Source: Calothrix membranacea FACHB-236 (GTDB lineage Bacteria > Cyanobacteriota > Cyanobacteriia > Cyanobacteriales > Nostocaceae). From it: a stretch of DNA of 64,000 bases. The stretch lies in contig NZ_JACJPX010000010.1 in NCBI RefSeq assembly GCF_014696315.1, positions 1-64,000 on the forward strand, read 5' to 3'. Shown one piece after another: positions 45,872 through 54,666 of the stretch (the stretch's first letter is position 1; each line of letters opens with the position of its first letter). A model generated the notes under the pieces. It made no database searches. It saw only the letters and a program-made list of their open reading frames with translations, and was not told the origin of the DNA. The translations under genes and the position numbers were made by a program.

Positions 45872-48800
45872 CTAAGGGTCAGTACTAAACAATACATCAA
45901 CCCAGTAATTGCTAGCAGCGTAAGAGCTATTGGGAAAGCTAGGGGTAGCACTATAGTTATAAACACCATTACCGCCGCTTTCGCCATTACTCAATGCACG
46001 CAATGGCAGATTATCTACCCCAGAAGAGAAGAAATTCTCTGTCACAGAATACTTACCAACATTAGTGTGATATGAAGCAACGTAGGTGGTGTTGGCTGTA
46101 ATTGCTACTGGTGTAGCAAAATTTGCCTGTTGCCACCCAGACGCTGTTTCACTGGTAAAAGTTACTTGAGCTAACTGAGTACCAGTACTACTCCACAATG
46201 TCCCAACATGGGTATTAGTATTTTGAGGACTCTTGTAGAACCTAATGCCTTTGATATAGCCATTGGCACTAGAGCGGAACTTCACACCTAATTCTACAGA
46301 TGAGTTGTCCGGATCTGTGATGATCGCAGGCGTAGCACTGTTATTCCAGATACTAATTACTGGTGATGTGGCACTAGTAGTAAATGACCAGGTGGAATTT
46401 GCTGCTAAAGCATTACCTGCTACATCCTTGACTCGTGGATCGGTTGCACCACCTTTAACTGTAGCAGTATAGGTAGTATTTGTTGCTAGTGCGGCATTTG
46501 GTGTAAGCGTTGCAGTATTATTTGCTGAGTTATAACTGACAGTGGCAGTTACTAATGTATTGTTTGAGCTACGTAACTCAAATGTACTTGCGTTGATTGT
46601 TGTTGGATCAATGGCCTCACTAAAGGTGGCTGTCACAGTTGTAGTAGTGCTAACGTTTGTTGCACTGCTAGCTGGAGTTCTAGCAGTCACCGTTGGCGCT
46701 GTTGTATCAGCTGCAGCTGTAGTAAATGACCAGGTGGAATTTGCTGCTAAAGCATTACCTGCTAGATCCTTGACTCGTGGGTCAGTTGCACCACCTTTAA
46801 CTGTGGCAGTATAGGTAGTGTTTGCTGCTAGTGCGGCACTTGGTGTAAGCGTTGCAGTATTATTTGCTGAGTTATAACTGACAGCGGCAGTTACTAATGT
46901 ATTGTTTGAGCTACGTAACTCAAAGGTACTTGCGTTGATTGTTGCTGGATTAACTGCCTCACTAAAGGTGGCTGTCACAGTTGTAGTAGTGCTAACGTTT
47001 GTTGCACTGCTAGCTGGAGTTCTAGCAGTCACCGTTGGCGCTGTTGTGTCTGGGCCAATACTGGTGGTGAAAACTACATCTACCCAGTAATTACTGGAGT
47101 TATAGGTGGAGGTGGGGAAGGTTGGGTTAGCATTGTATGCATAAACACCATTGCCACCACTTTCACCATTACGTAGGGCATATAGTGGTGAGCTATCAAA
47201 ACCGGAAGTGGCAAAGTATCCGCTATCAATGGAATAACGTCCTACATTAGTGTGGTAAGACACTACATAGACTGTATTAGCAGTCACTGCTACAGGTGTA
47301 GAAAAATTGACCTGCTGCCAACCCGAAGCCGTCTCGCCGGTAAAGGTAGCTCTTGCCAATTGTTGCCCACTGCTGCTCCACAGGGTGCCGACATGGGTAC
47401 CTGTGTTTTGCAAACTTTTGTAGAAGCGGATACCAGTAATATAGCCGCTGGCTGTGGGGCGAAACTTCAAACCCACCTCAACTGCTTGTGTTTCTGAATC
47501 TGCCAGGAGGCTTGGTGTAACGTTGTCATTCCAAATACTGCATGGACAGTTGCGGGGGGCAACTGTAACATTCACCCCAGTTCCAGGTGTTTCTAAATTA
47601 CCACTATCATCAGCAGCACGACTCTTAATGTTCACTATTCCTTCTGCTGCTGGTCTCCAGGTATAACTCCAATTGGCACGACCATTAGCAGGATGCCATG
47701 TGGTACCGCCGTCCACTGATACTTCTACACCGCCAACAACACCCCCACCTGTGTCGCTGGCTGTGCCAGTTATTGTGAATACACTACTTTTTTGTAAAGT
47801 TGTGCTACTGGTCGGTGAAGTAATTGTGGAGGTGGGAGCAGTACCGTCGTCGGTGGAAGCTACGGCTTGTAAACCAGACTGTAGGGTGGCAGGTTGTACA
47901 CCCATATCAGCAAACAAGTTAACAGTTGCCTGCTGCATCCGTGCATCTGGTGTAATGACGCCTGGTGTTGTATCGATGCGATCGTGATTTACATCAAGAC
48001 CCCAGGGCCACTGTATTGTTCCAGAACCGAAAACCAGTGCTCCACTACTGTGCTTGTATAATGTCAGGTTGTGAGTCGCTGTACCGTTGGCATAAGTAGA
48101 GCCGTAGTCTTGTAAAACCTCTACATCGTTGGCTACTGTCGTGGATAATCTGATCAAGCCTGGAGGACGAAAGCCATTATCGAGTTCTTCGTCCCATTCA
48201 TAACCTAAAGTGCCATCTGTGAGTGTAGCCGTACTACCTGCTGGCAGATTGGCAATATCGGTGTTGCGCCAAAAACGCATCTTGCCATCAGCCGCAGGCA
48301 CTTGAATAGCTCTTGTTCCACCGTTAACTTCAAATATTGTTCCACTCAAGGCATTTTCTGGCCGACCACCGTCAGCAGGTGGGCTAAAACGCGGGTCGCG
48401 CCAAGTACCTGTCCATATTGGTGGGATTTGCGTGTTAATGAGCTTATCATCTTTAGTTTCTTTGTAGCAAACTAAAGTACGATAGGGTGTTTCTGATGAA
48501 TCAATGCTTTTTTCCCAGTAAGTTTTCCAAAAGATTTCGTTACCACTGAAGAATGCTAGATGCACACCGACATTCCGGGCAGCTTCAACTTTGTCGCGTT
48601 GCTGTTTAGACCAGTACTCGTCGTGACCTACTGAGAGAAAGACTTTATGATTAAGGATCAAATCACCAAAGCGATCGCTATCTAAATCAGTAAAGTAGCT
48701 AACATTATAACCGTTAGCCTCTAGCCAGCGAACCATTGGATATTCAGCATTAAACAGCCAATCCTGACCGCCATCAACTATACGCGTATTAAAAGGGCGG

Positions 48801-49468
48801 TTATAGCTAACCTTATATGCTCTACCCGCAGGCGATCCTTGATATAAGCTGTTACCTCCGTAGCTGTTATAAGCTTGCCAGGTGGTATCAGATGTCTGGA
48901 ACAGAAGATCTGAAGTGCTAGTATCGTCCCGTACAATAAATACTATATGACTGGCACCACCTGTATTTTGACGTACCACCTTTGCAAAATAAATTCCCGA
49001 GGTGGCATTTGCCGGAATTGTCCATGATGCCGACACTGCCCAGTTACCACAATCAACTAGCCCAGTTGTTGCATTAGTTAGACAAGCAGGTTGGTTCTGG
49101 GCCTGAGTTCTTGTTACTGAAACAGAATCTACTTTGCGCGCTCCTTGTCCACCATAGTAGCCCATGCGGTAGATATCTAGGCGGTATTGAGTAGCGTTAG
49201 TTTGAATTTTAAAGTTAACTAGTTGACCTCGGTTGTAGCTGATATCAGTTGCAAAACCTTGGATACTGGTGTCACCGATACCGCTAATATCCCACTCTGA
49301 GGCTGGATTGCCTGGTAGACAGTTTTCAGCAACAATTGGGTTAGTTGGAGAGGTACATGGATTAGCAGCTAGTACCCGCTGTGTTCCTAATTCAAAATCT
49401 CCGTTGAGGTTGATCGCTAATAGGGCACTAATTATAGCTATTGCGATCGCGCGAATAAATTTTCTCAT
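45872..49468 (-). CDS. Giant secreted protein: dimethylformamidase-like domain plus DUF4082 and Big_5 modules
   Basis: 1198 residues. Signal peptide ~1-34. Residues ~50-530 resemble the large (beta) subunit of N,N-dimethylformamidase: YRMGYYGGQGARKV, VSYNRPFN, SVGHDEYWS (~278-286), FFSGNEIFWK (~304-312). The Tyr and Glu in the latter two blocks are candidates for the Tyr/Glu iron site known in that enzyme. Then come an Ig-like domain (~545-640), a DUF4082-like beta-sandwich (~642-805), two nearly identical Big_5-like Ig domains (~806-1029) and a second DUF4082-like domain. DUF4082-like modules are probable carbohydrate or matrix-binding units (inference). Likely extracellular, acting on or anchored in the polysaccharide. 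Confidence 0.8.
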   Translation of the reverse strand: MRKFIRAIAIAIISALLAINLNGDFELGTQRVLAANPCTSPTNPIVAENCLPGNPASEWDISGIGDTSIQGFATDISYNRGQLVNFKIQTNATQYRLDIYRMGYYGGQGARKVDSVSVTRTQAQNQPACLTNATTGLVDCGNWAVSASWTIPANATSGIYFAKVVRQNTGGASHIVFIVRDDTSTSDLLFQTSDTTWQAYNSYGGNSLYQGSPAGRAYKVSYNRPFNTRIVDGGQDWLFNAEYPMVRWLEANGYNVSYFTDLDSDRFGDLILNHKVFLSVGHDEYWSKQQRDKVEAARNVGVHLAFFSGNEIFWKTYWEKSIDSSETPYRTLVCYKETKDDKLINTQIPPIWTGTWRDPRFSPPADGGRPENALSGTIFEVNGGTRAIQVPAADGKMRFWRNTDIANLPAGSTATLTDGTLGYEWDEELDNGFRPPGLIRLSTTVANDVEVLQDYGSTYANGTATHNLTLYKHSSGALVFGSGTIQWPWGLDVNHDRIDTTPGVITPDARMQQATVNLFADMGVQPATLQSGLQAVASTDDGTAPTSTITSPTSSTTLQKSSVFTITGTASDTGGGVVGGVEVSVDGGTTWHPANGRANWSYTWRPAAEGIVNIKSRAADDSGNLETPGTGVNVTVAPRNCPCSIWNDNVTPSLLADSETQAVEVGLKFRPTASGYITGIRFYKSLQNTGTHVGTLWSSSGQQLARATFTGETASGWQQVNFSTPVAVTANTVYVVSYHTNVGRYSIDSGYFATSGFDSSPLYALRNGESGGNGVYAYNANPTFPTSTYNSSNYWVDVVFTTSIGPDTTAPTVTARTPASSATNVSTTTTVTATFSEAVNPATINASTFELRSSNNTLVTAAVSYNSANNTATLTPSAALAANTTYTATVKGGATDPRVKDLAGNALAANSTWSFTTAAADTTAPTVTARTPASSATNVSTTTTVTATFSEAIDPTTINASTFELRSSNNTLVTATVSYNSANNTATLTPNAALATNTTYTATVKGGATDPRVKDVAGNALAANSTWSFTTSATSPVISIWNNSATPAIITDPDNSSVELGVKFRSSANGYIKGIRFYKSPQNTNTHVGTLWSSTGTQLAQVTFTSETASGWQQANFATPVAITANTTYVASYHTNVGKYSVTENFFSSGVDNLPLRALSNGESGGNGVYNYSATPSFPNSSYAASNYWVDVLFSTDP
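46381..47064 (-). repeat. Tandem 342-bp repeat inside the secreted-protein gene
   Basis: The segments 46381-46722 and 46723-47064 are direct copies encoding the two Big_5-like domains (114 residues each). By eye only about 14 bases differ in the first ~325. Much closer to each other than to the Big_5-like domains of the neighbouring gene, so the duplication or a gene conversion is recent. Confidence 0.85.
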
Positions 49469-49793
49469 ACAGCTTCCTTTTGCTTTACAAGCTGGTAGTA
49501 GCTGCTAAATAACAGTTTTGGAATACACAAGTTGCTTTCTAATAATCGTAAATTTGTGATATTTTTTACTCTATCAATCAGTAACTTGAAATTTGTGGAT
49601 AAATTAATAAATAAAACGCCTCTAATCAACATGATTCTTTCAAAAACTAATGATTGTTGGGAATAGTTTTGGTAGATGACAAATTCCTGATGACTGTCAA
49701 AGCACAATTTTTATTCGTGAATAAACAAGGAGATAAAAGAATTTTGATTGCAAAATTCTTTTACCCCCCCCTGTTTTCTATCTATGCGTTATC
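49469..49793. other. 325-bp gap between the two giant secreted-protein genes
   Basis: It holds the terminator at 49735-49762 near its right edge and a run of eight C (49764-49771). No convincing gene. It should contain the promoter of the gene ending upstream at 49468 if the two are not co-transcribed. Confidence 0.5.
49735..49762 (-). terminator. Rho-independent terminator, 12-bp stem and tetraloop
   Basis: AAAAGAATTTTG pairs perfectly with CAAAATTCTTTT across a 4-nt loop. It lies 31 bp beyond the stop codon of the WD40 gene. Read on the minus strand the 3' arm itself ends in a U-rich TTCTTTT. Confidence 0.65.
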
Positions 49794-52700
49794 CTACGGT
49801 GTTGTACTAAACACAACATCCACCCAGTAGTTGCTAGAATTCCAGGTGGAATTGGGGAAGCCAGGATTGGAGCTATAAAGATAGACTCCATTGCCACCAT
49901 TCACTCCATTTTGCAATGCATGGAGTGGTGGTGTATCTACACCAGAGTTAGCAAAATAATTCAAGTTAAGAGAGTAGCGACCAATACTTGTGAAGTAAGA
50001 AGCTACGTACACTGTGTTGGCTGTAATTGGTACTGGGGTAGTAAAGTTAACTGTCTGCCAGCCAGTACCACTCAGATTATTTACAGTCGAACTTCCTCCG
50101 GTAACCTGAGTGCCGTTACTATTCCAAAGGTTAACGGTATAGTTTGCTGTATTGCTGTTTCCTTTGTAGAAACGAACCGCCTTGATATAACCGTTCTCAT
50201 CGGAGCGGAACTTCACACCCAAGTTTACTGCACCAGTATCTGAGTCTTGTAACACAGTTGGAGTTGCTGAGTTATTCCAAAGGGTGATTCCACTACCCGT
50301 AGTAAATGACCAGATATAGTTCTGTGCTAAGGCATTACCTGCTTGGTCTTTAACCCCAGAACTACCACCAGTAATAATGGCAGTATAGGAGGTATTAGCT
50401 ACCAAGGGAGCGGTTGGGGTCAGTGTTGCCGTCTTATTAGAAGTATCATAAGCCACATTAGCATTTACTGCTGTGTTGTTTGAGCCCAGCAACTGAAAAG
50501 TGCTACTACTAATAGTTGCCGAATTCATAGCTTCACTAAAGGCAGCTTGGACTGTTGTGTTAACAGCAATACCCGTAGCACTGTTGCTAGGAGTGGTTGA
50601 AGTAACTGTTGGAGGTATTGTATCTGCAGATACAGTAGCGCTGAATAAAACATCTACCCAGTAGTTACTGGATTGATAACTATTGTTGGGGAATCCGCTA
50701 CTACCATATTTGTAAACACCATTACCTCCAGCCACACTATTACTTAAGGCGGTTAATGGTGTTTTCACCACACCAGAACTTGCAAAGAAGCTATTATCAG
50801 CTGCATATCTGCCAATACTTGTGTAATAGGAAGCTATGTAAGTAGTATTAGCAGTAATTGCTACGGGGCTAGCAAATTTGGCTTCTCGCCAGCCAGAAGC
50901 ACTCAAACTGTTAAGACTTGCTGTACCTAAATTCTGACCATTGCTGTTCCACAGGTTGACAATATAGTTGCCTGTGTTGGTATTACCTTTGTAGAAGCGA
51001 ATACCAGTTATATAGCCATCACTATCTGAACGGAACTTAACTCCCAGTTCCACAGCATTAGTGTCGTTTTCCGATGGGTTGGTTGGAACTGTGGAATTAG
51101 TCCAAATACTACAAGGTTGCTGCTCAGAACAAGCTAATCCTGGTGTAGTAAAAGACCAAGTAAAGTTAGATGCTAAAGCATTAGCTGCTTGATCTTTTAC
51201 TACTGCGCCTTTCAAGGTAGCAGTATAGGTAGTGTTATTGGCTAAATTAGCGATCGGGTTCAATTTAGCAGTACGAGTTGCAGCATCATAGGTGACTGTA
51301 GCAGTTACCAATGCATTCGACGGATCTCTTAATTCAAAGGAACTGTTATTAATTGTTGCTGCATCAATTGCTTCGTTAAAAGTAGCTGAAACTGTGGTGC
51401 CAACACTTACGTTTGTCGCTCCATTCGCAGGCACTGGAGAAGGAAGCGTATTATTTGTTATTACCTGTGGAGATGTTGTGTCTGGGTCATAAGTAGCAAC
51501 ATAATTACCAGTATCACCAGAGAAAATCGCGTACTCAACACCTTTTATAGCCTGTGTATTGCCAGTAGATGCTGTATAAACAGTGCCGCCATTACGAGTA
51601 ATACTGCTGAGAATACCGTTGCTAGACCTAGTTGGTAGCATTGCTTGTAAACCAGTTGCACCTGTAGCTTTGGTGATATTAAAGCTTAATGTGCTACTAG
51701 TCTGAGGGTTTGTCTGTCCGGGAGTCCAAACTAAAGAGTTAAAAGCCGAATTATTACGAGCATCCAACCAAGTTAGCACTTGAAGAGCAGAAACAACTGG
51801 TATACCACGAGTTTTAGCTGAGTTGACAACATCATCCGATTCTTGTTGAGAACCTGTACTACTGTTATCTGTGTGAGCATTAACGGTAAAAATACCGTAG
51901 TATCCTTCTGCTCCTATAGCCCGATCTAGTAGTGTATTGACTGTATAAGGAAATGACTGTCCTGATTCATCAGTCATTTGTGTAGCTGCCTTGTATACGT
52001 CAATAACCGTGCCATCTAACTTAGTCAGGCGCATTGGCATACCGCTACCTGTAAAGAATCCAGGGCGATCCAAAATCCAAGTGGGTGGCCAGTAATAATA
52101 GGTAGTGTCAAGCCGTATCCCTTTACTCAGTTCTACTTCTGGTGTACCAGACCAGTCACTCCATACTAGACAATGGTGCCTTTGAGTTGTAGGTGCGGGT
52201 AGGCTAGGAAACTTGCTGCTAAATCCACTTAATTGCTGAGTGTAATTACTATTCAGGGAAGTCGTTGTGTAATCTGCACAGCCTGTATTAACGTGTAAGG
52301 CAATTTCAAAGCCTTGTGCATTGTAATTTACTGCTTGAGCGTTGGTGAACGGTACAGTAGTGTAGACATAGGAAGTCCCACGAATACATTCCCAATTGTC
52401 AACTGAACAATTAGCTGGGCTATATGCTATGTACTGGTCAAAACGAGGTATGGTTCCGCCATTACCATGATCGTCACCGCTCATCAGTACAACAGCTTTT
52501 TTGCCATTAGGGAAATACCAGAAATGCGGTAGTGGCTTTTTAGCCAAGTTCATCTTGGTAATTAGGTTCGCCAACAAGCGCTGTTGCTCATCTGCTTGCG
52601 GAATAGCAACCTTGTCAAGGTTTACCCAGTCTGACTTTGGATCAAAGCTGGCAGCGCCATAGAATTGGTCATCAGAGCGAATGGGTGAAAACCCATCACG

Positions 52701-54398
52701 CTCCTGACCTGCCCAAGCGGGATTACCTTGACGAGTGTAGACTACTGAACGCGCTAAATCGTAAGTAAATGCGGCGGCTTTACCACTACCTACATTACGC
52801 AGTGTGACAGCTGGATTATTATTAGCAGTCGCTGTTGCGGCATTGGTATAGAGTGTAGCGACACTTTCAGCACTACTCAAGTTGTAGCGGTCTGCTGTGC
52901 CATGAAACTGAATAGTTTCATTGACAATGCCATTACCAGGAGCTTTAGAGGTGTCTACAAGTAAATAGCCTTCACTTAAGGTTGAACCTGCATCTGTTAG
53001 ACCTAACAAACTAGCCAGTTGCTTGTCAGGACGCATGGCAATTAGATTTCCACCACTGTTCACCCAATCAGTAAATGTATTTACTTGAGTAGAGGTAAGA
53101 GCCATCTCAGCCAAGATGACAACATCATAGCTGCTTAAGGTTTGAGCATTAATGCTGGAAATATCACTGACGTTAAAGTAGTTAAATCCTTCATTACGCA
53201 AAATTTCAGCGTAGTAGTCACCAAATTTATTGGTACTACTAGTTACCACCAGAATCGGCCCTCCTGGTGGGGATGGTATCGTAGCTATGAGTGTTTCAGA
53301 GCTAGAAATCACATTAGCATTGCTGATTTGATTAGCAGATTTCTCGGCTTTTAAGGCTTTTTGTTGAGAAGCTTTAGCAGGTACTCGGCGACTTTGCTTT
53401 TTAGTTCCCTTTGCTACATCCCAATCTGAAATCTCACCATCATCGTCTCCTGTAACCAAGCTGTTATTATCAACTGGATTAAAGGCAACTATATTTGTCC
53501 TAGCAGCTTTGTTTTTCGCTAAGTTTTTGAGTAATTTCCTGTTTGCTACATTCCATACAAAAGCTCTGTCTCCTGCACCTGCAGCAGCCAATAAATTACC
53601 ATTGGAGTTGAATGCAACTGTCTTAATTACTTTACTTGTTCCCTCAAGGATCTGGCTTTGCGTACCCGTGTTCTTGACTAAATTCCAGAGTCTAACTGTA
53701 CCATCATTACCGCCACTAGCTAAAAGCTGTTCACGAGGACTAAATGCTACCGATGTAACTCCACCAGCATGGCCGCGTAGCGTCAAGACTTTTTTACCAG
53801 ACGCTACATCCCAAACGATAATTCGGCCATCTTCTGAACAACTTGCTAAGCTTTTACCATCTGGGCTAAAAGCAAGGTCATAAACAAAACCAAGATGACC
53901 CTGCAAGATGCGGAGGATTTTATCACCATTCCACAAGGTGATTCTGGTATCTTCACCTGCCGTAGCTATAGTTAAACCATCAGGAGCGTAAGCAACTGTT
54001 CTAGTAGGGTTTTCATGCGAGGTTTGACTCTGAGTTTGTTCTCCAGTTTCTACATCCCAGATCCGAAGTACTGTATCTCTACCCACACTAGCAAGCTTAC
54101 CTCCTTTGGGATTGAAAGCTACTTTGGTAACAGGGCGACCTTCATGTCCTTTTAAGGTTCTTTTCTCTTGGCCAGTTTTTGCATCTGAGATAATGATTCT
54201 CGAATCATTTGTCCCAATTGCTATGTTATTAGCATCCGCGCTAAAGGCCAGGGAAGTTACTGCATCACTAGAGTTATCTTTTACCTGCTTCGAGCCTAAC
54301 GAGTTTTGAGGAAAGGCTACTTTTACTTGGCTAACAACCAAGAGAAGACTCAAGAAAAATGCCAAAATATACTTGGCATAACGGTTTTTGAATATCAT
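49794..54398 (-). CDS. Giant secreted protein: WD40 propeller, amidotransferase-like and NodB-like domains, Big_5 and DUF4082 modules
   Basis: 1534 residues. Signal peptide ~1-31 (ILAFFLSLLLVVSQVKVAFP). Residues ~40-340 contain about seven WD40 repeats (for example DLAFSPDGKSLASCSEDGRI), enough for one propeller. Residues ~380-580 resemble ThuA/GATase-like alpha/beta domains (ILVVTSSTN; YDVVILAEMALT). At ~620-900 a NodB-like deacetylase fold is suggested by KKAVVLMSGDDHGN (~630) and FEIALHVNTG (~699), with the Asp-Asp and His typical of CE4 metal sites. Then Big_5 (~985-1090), DUF4082 (~1100-1260), Big_5 (~1266-1365), DUF4082 (~1370-1534). Probably an extracellular glycan-modifying or matrix protein; the deacetylase reading is tentative. 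Confidence 0.72.
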   Translation of the reverse strand: MIFKNRYAKYILAFFLSLLLVVSQVKVAFPQNSLGSKQVKDNSSDAVTSLAFSADANNIAIGTNDSRIIISDAKTGQEKRTLKGHEGRPVTKVAFNPKGGKLASVGRDTVLRIWDVETGEQTQSQTSHENPTRTVAYAPDGLTIATAGEDTRITLWNGDKILRILQGHLGFVYDLAFSPDGKSLASCSEDGRIIVWDVASGKKVLTLRGHAGGVTSVAFSPREQLLASGGNDGTVRLWNLVKNTGTQSQILEGTSKVIKTVAFNSNGNLLAAAGAGDRAFVWNVANRKLLKNLAKNKAARTNIVAFNPVDNNSLVTGDDDGEISDWDVAKGTKKQSRRVPAKASQQKALKAEKSANQISNANVISSSETLIATIPSPPGGPILVVTSSTNKFGDYYAEILRNEGFNYFNVSDISSINAQTLSSYDVVILAEMALTSTQVNTFTDWVNSGGNLIAMRPDKQLASLLGLTDAGSTLSEGYLLVDTSKAPGNGIVNETIQFHGTADRYNLSSAESVATLYTNAATATANNNPAVTLRNVGSGKAAAFTYDLARSVVYTRQGNPAWAGQERDGFSPIRSDDQFYGAASFDPKSDWVNLDKVAIPQADEQQRLLANLITKMNLAKKPLPHFWYFPNGKKAVVLMSGDDHGNGGTIPRFDQYIAYSPANCSVDNWECIRGTSYVYTTVPFTNAQAVNYNAQGFEIALHVNTGCADYTTTSLNSNYTQQLSGFSSKFPSLPAPTTQRHHCLVWSDWSGTPEVELSKGIRLDTTYYYWPPTWILDRPGFFTGSGMPMRLTKLDGTVIDVYKAATQMTDESGQSFPYTVNTLLDRAIGAEGYYGIFTVNAHTDNSSTGSQQESDDVVNSAKTRGIPVVSALQVLTWLDARNNSAFNSLVWTPGQTNPQTSSTLSFNITKATGATGLQAMLPTRSSNGILSSITRNGGTVYTASTGNTQAIKGVEYAIFSGDTGNYVATYDPDTTSPQVITNNTLPSPVPANGATNVSVGTTVSATFNEAIDAATINNSSFELRDPSNALVTATVTYDAATRTAKLNPIANLANNTTYTATLKGAVVKDQAANALASNFTWSFTTPGLACSEQQPCSIWTNSTVPTNPSENDTNAVELGVKFRSDSDGYITGIRFYKGNTNTGNYIVNLWNSNGQNLGTASLNSLSASGWREAKFASPVAITANTTYIASYYTSIGRYAADNSFFASSGVVKTPLTALSNSVAGGNGVYKYGSSGFPNNSYQSSNYWVDVLFSATVSADTIPPTVTSTTPSNSATGIAVNTTVQAAFSEAMNSATISSSTFQLLGSNNTAVNANVAYDTSNKTATLTPTAPLVANTSYTAIITGGSSGVKDQAGNALAQNYIWSFTTGSGITLWNNSATPTVLQDSDTGAVNLGVKFRSDENGYIKAVRFYKGNSNTANYTVNLWNSNGTQVTGGSSTVNNLSGTGWQTVNFTTPVPITANTVYVASYFTSIGRYSLNLNYFANSGVDTPPLHALQNGVNGGNGVYLYSSNPGFPNSTWNSSNYWVDVVFSTTP

Positions 54399-54486
54399 AA
54401 AAGATGATTTTTAGCCTCACTCAATAAAACATTTGATGGGAAGTGGAACTATAATTAAATAATTTCTCTTCCCTATTCCAATCATG

Positions 54487-54526
54487 TTAATAACACATAA
54501 ATTATGAATAATTTATGTGTTATTAA
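54487..54526. repeat. 40-nt perfect AT-rich inverted repeat
   Basis: Nineteen-bp arms (TTAATAACACATAAATTAT and complement) with a 2-nt spacer, in the gap between the ABC-ATPase gene and the WD40 gene. No U-tract follows on either strand. It could slow polymerase, stabilise the mRNA end, or be a protein-binding site. Confidence 0.65.
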
Positions 54527-54590
54527 AATCTCTGCCTCCTATTTTTTTAATAGTCAAAATAAAAGATTTAAATAGATAATATATTCAAAT

Positions 54591-54615
54591 TTCCAAGTAA
54601 CATAGTTACTTGGAA
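54591..54615 (-). terminator. Hairpin after the exporter operon, 11-bp perfect stem
   Basis: TTCCAAGTAAC (54591-54601) pairs with 54605-54615 across a 3-nt loop, 52 bp beyond the stop of the Wzt-like gene. On the minus strand it is followed by ATTTGAATAT, only weakly U-rich. Together with the 54487-54526 repeat it probably ends the exporter transcript. Confidence 0.55.
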
Positions 54616-54666
54616 TTAAAAAATAAAAACCATTTATTATTTGTTACTTAATTGCTAATTAAATAA

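Noticed and set aside
46263-47090. Several plus-strand ORFs rich in Val/Ala opposite the secreted-protein gene
   Set aside because: They are antisense reading of the duplicated Ig-like domains; their mutual similarity comes from the DNA repeat.
49465-49707. 80-residue minus-strand ORF overlapping the start of the dimethylformamidase-like gene by ATGA
   Set aside because: Its start would be TTG without a ribosome-binding site, and composition looks like translated AT-rich spacer; no domain pattern.
49764-49771. Run of eight C next to the terminator at 49735
   Set aside because: Too short and isolated to support a phase-variation tract, and it is outside any coding frame.
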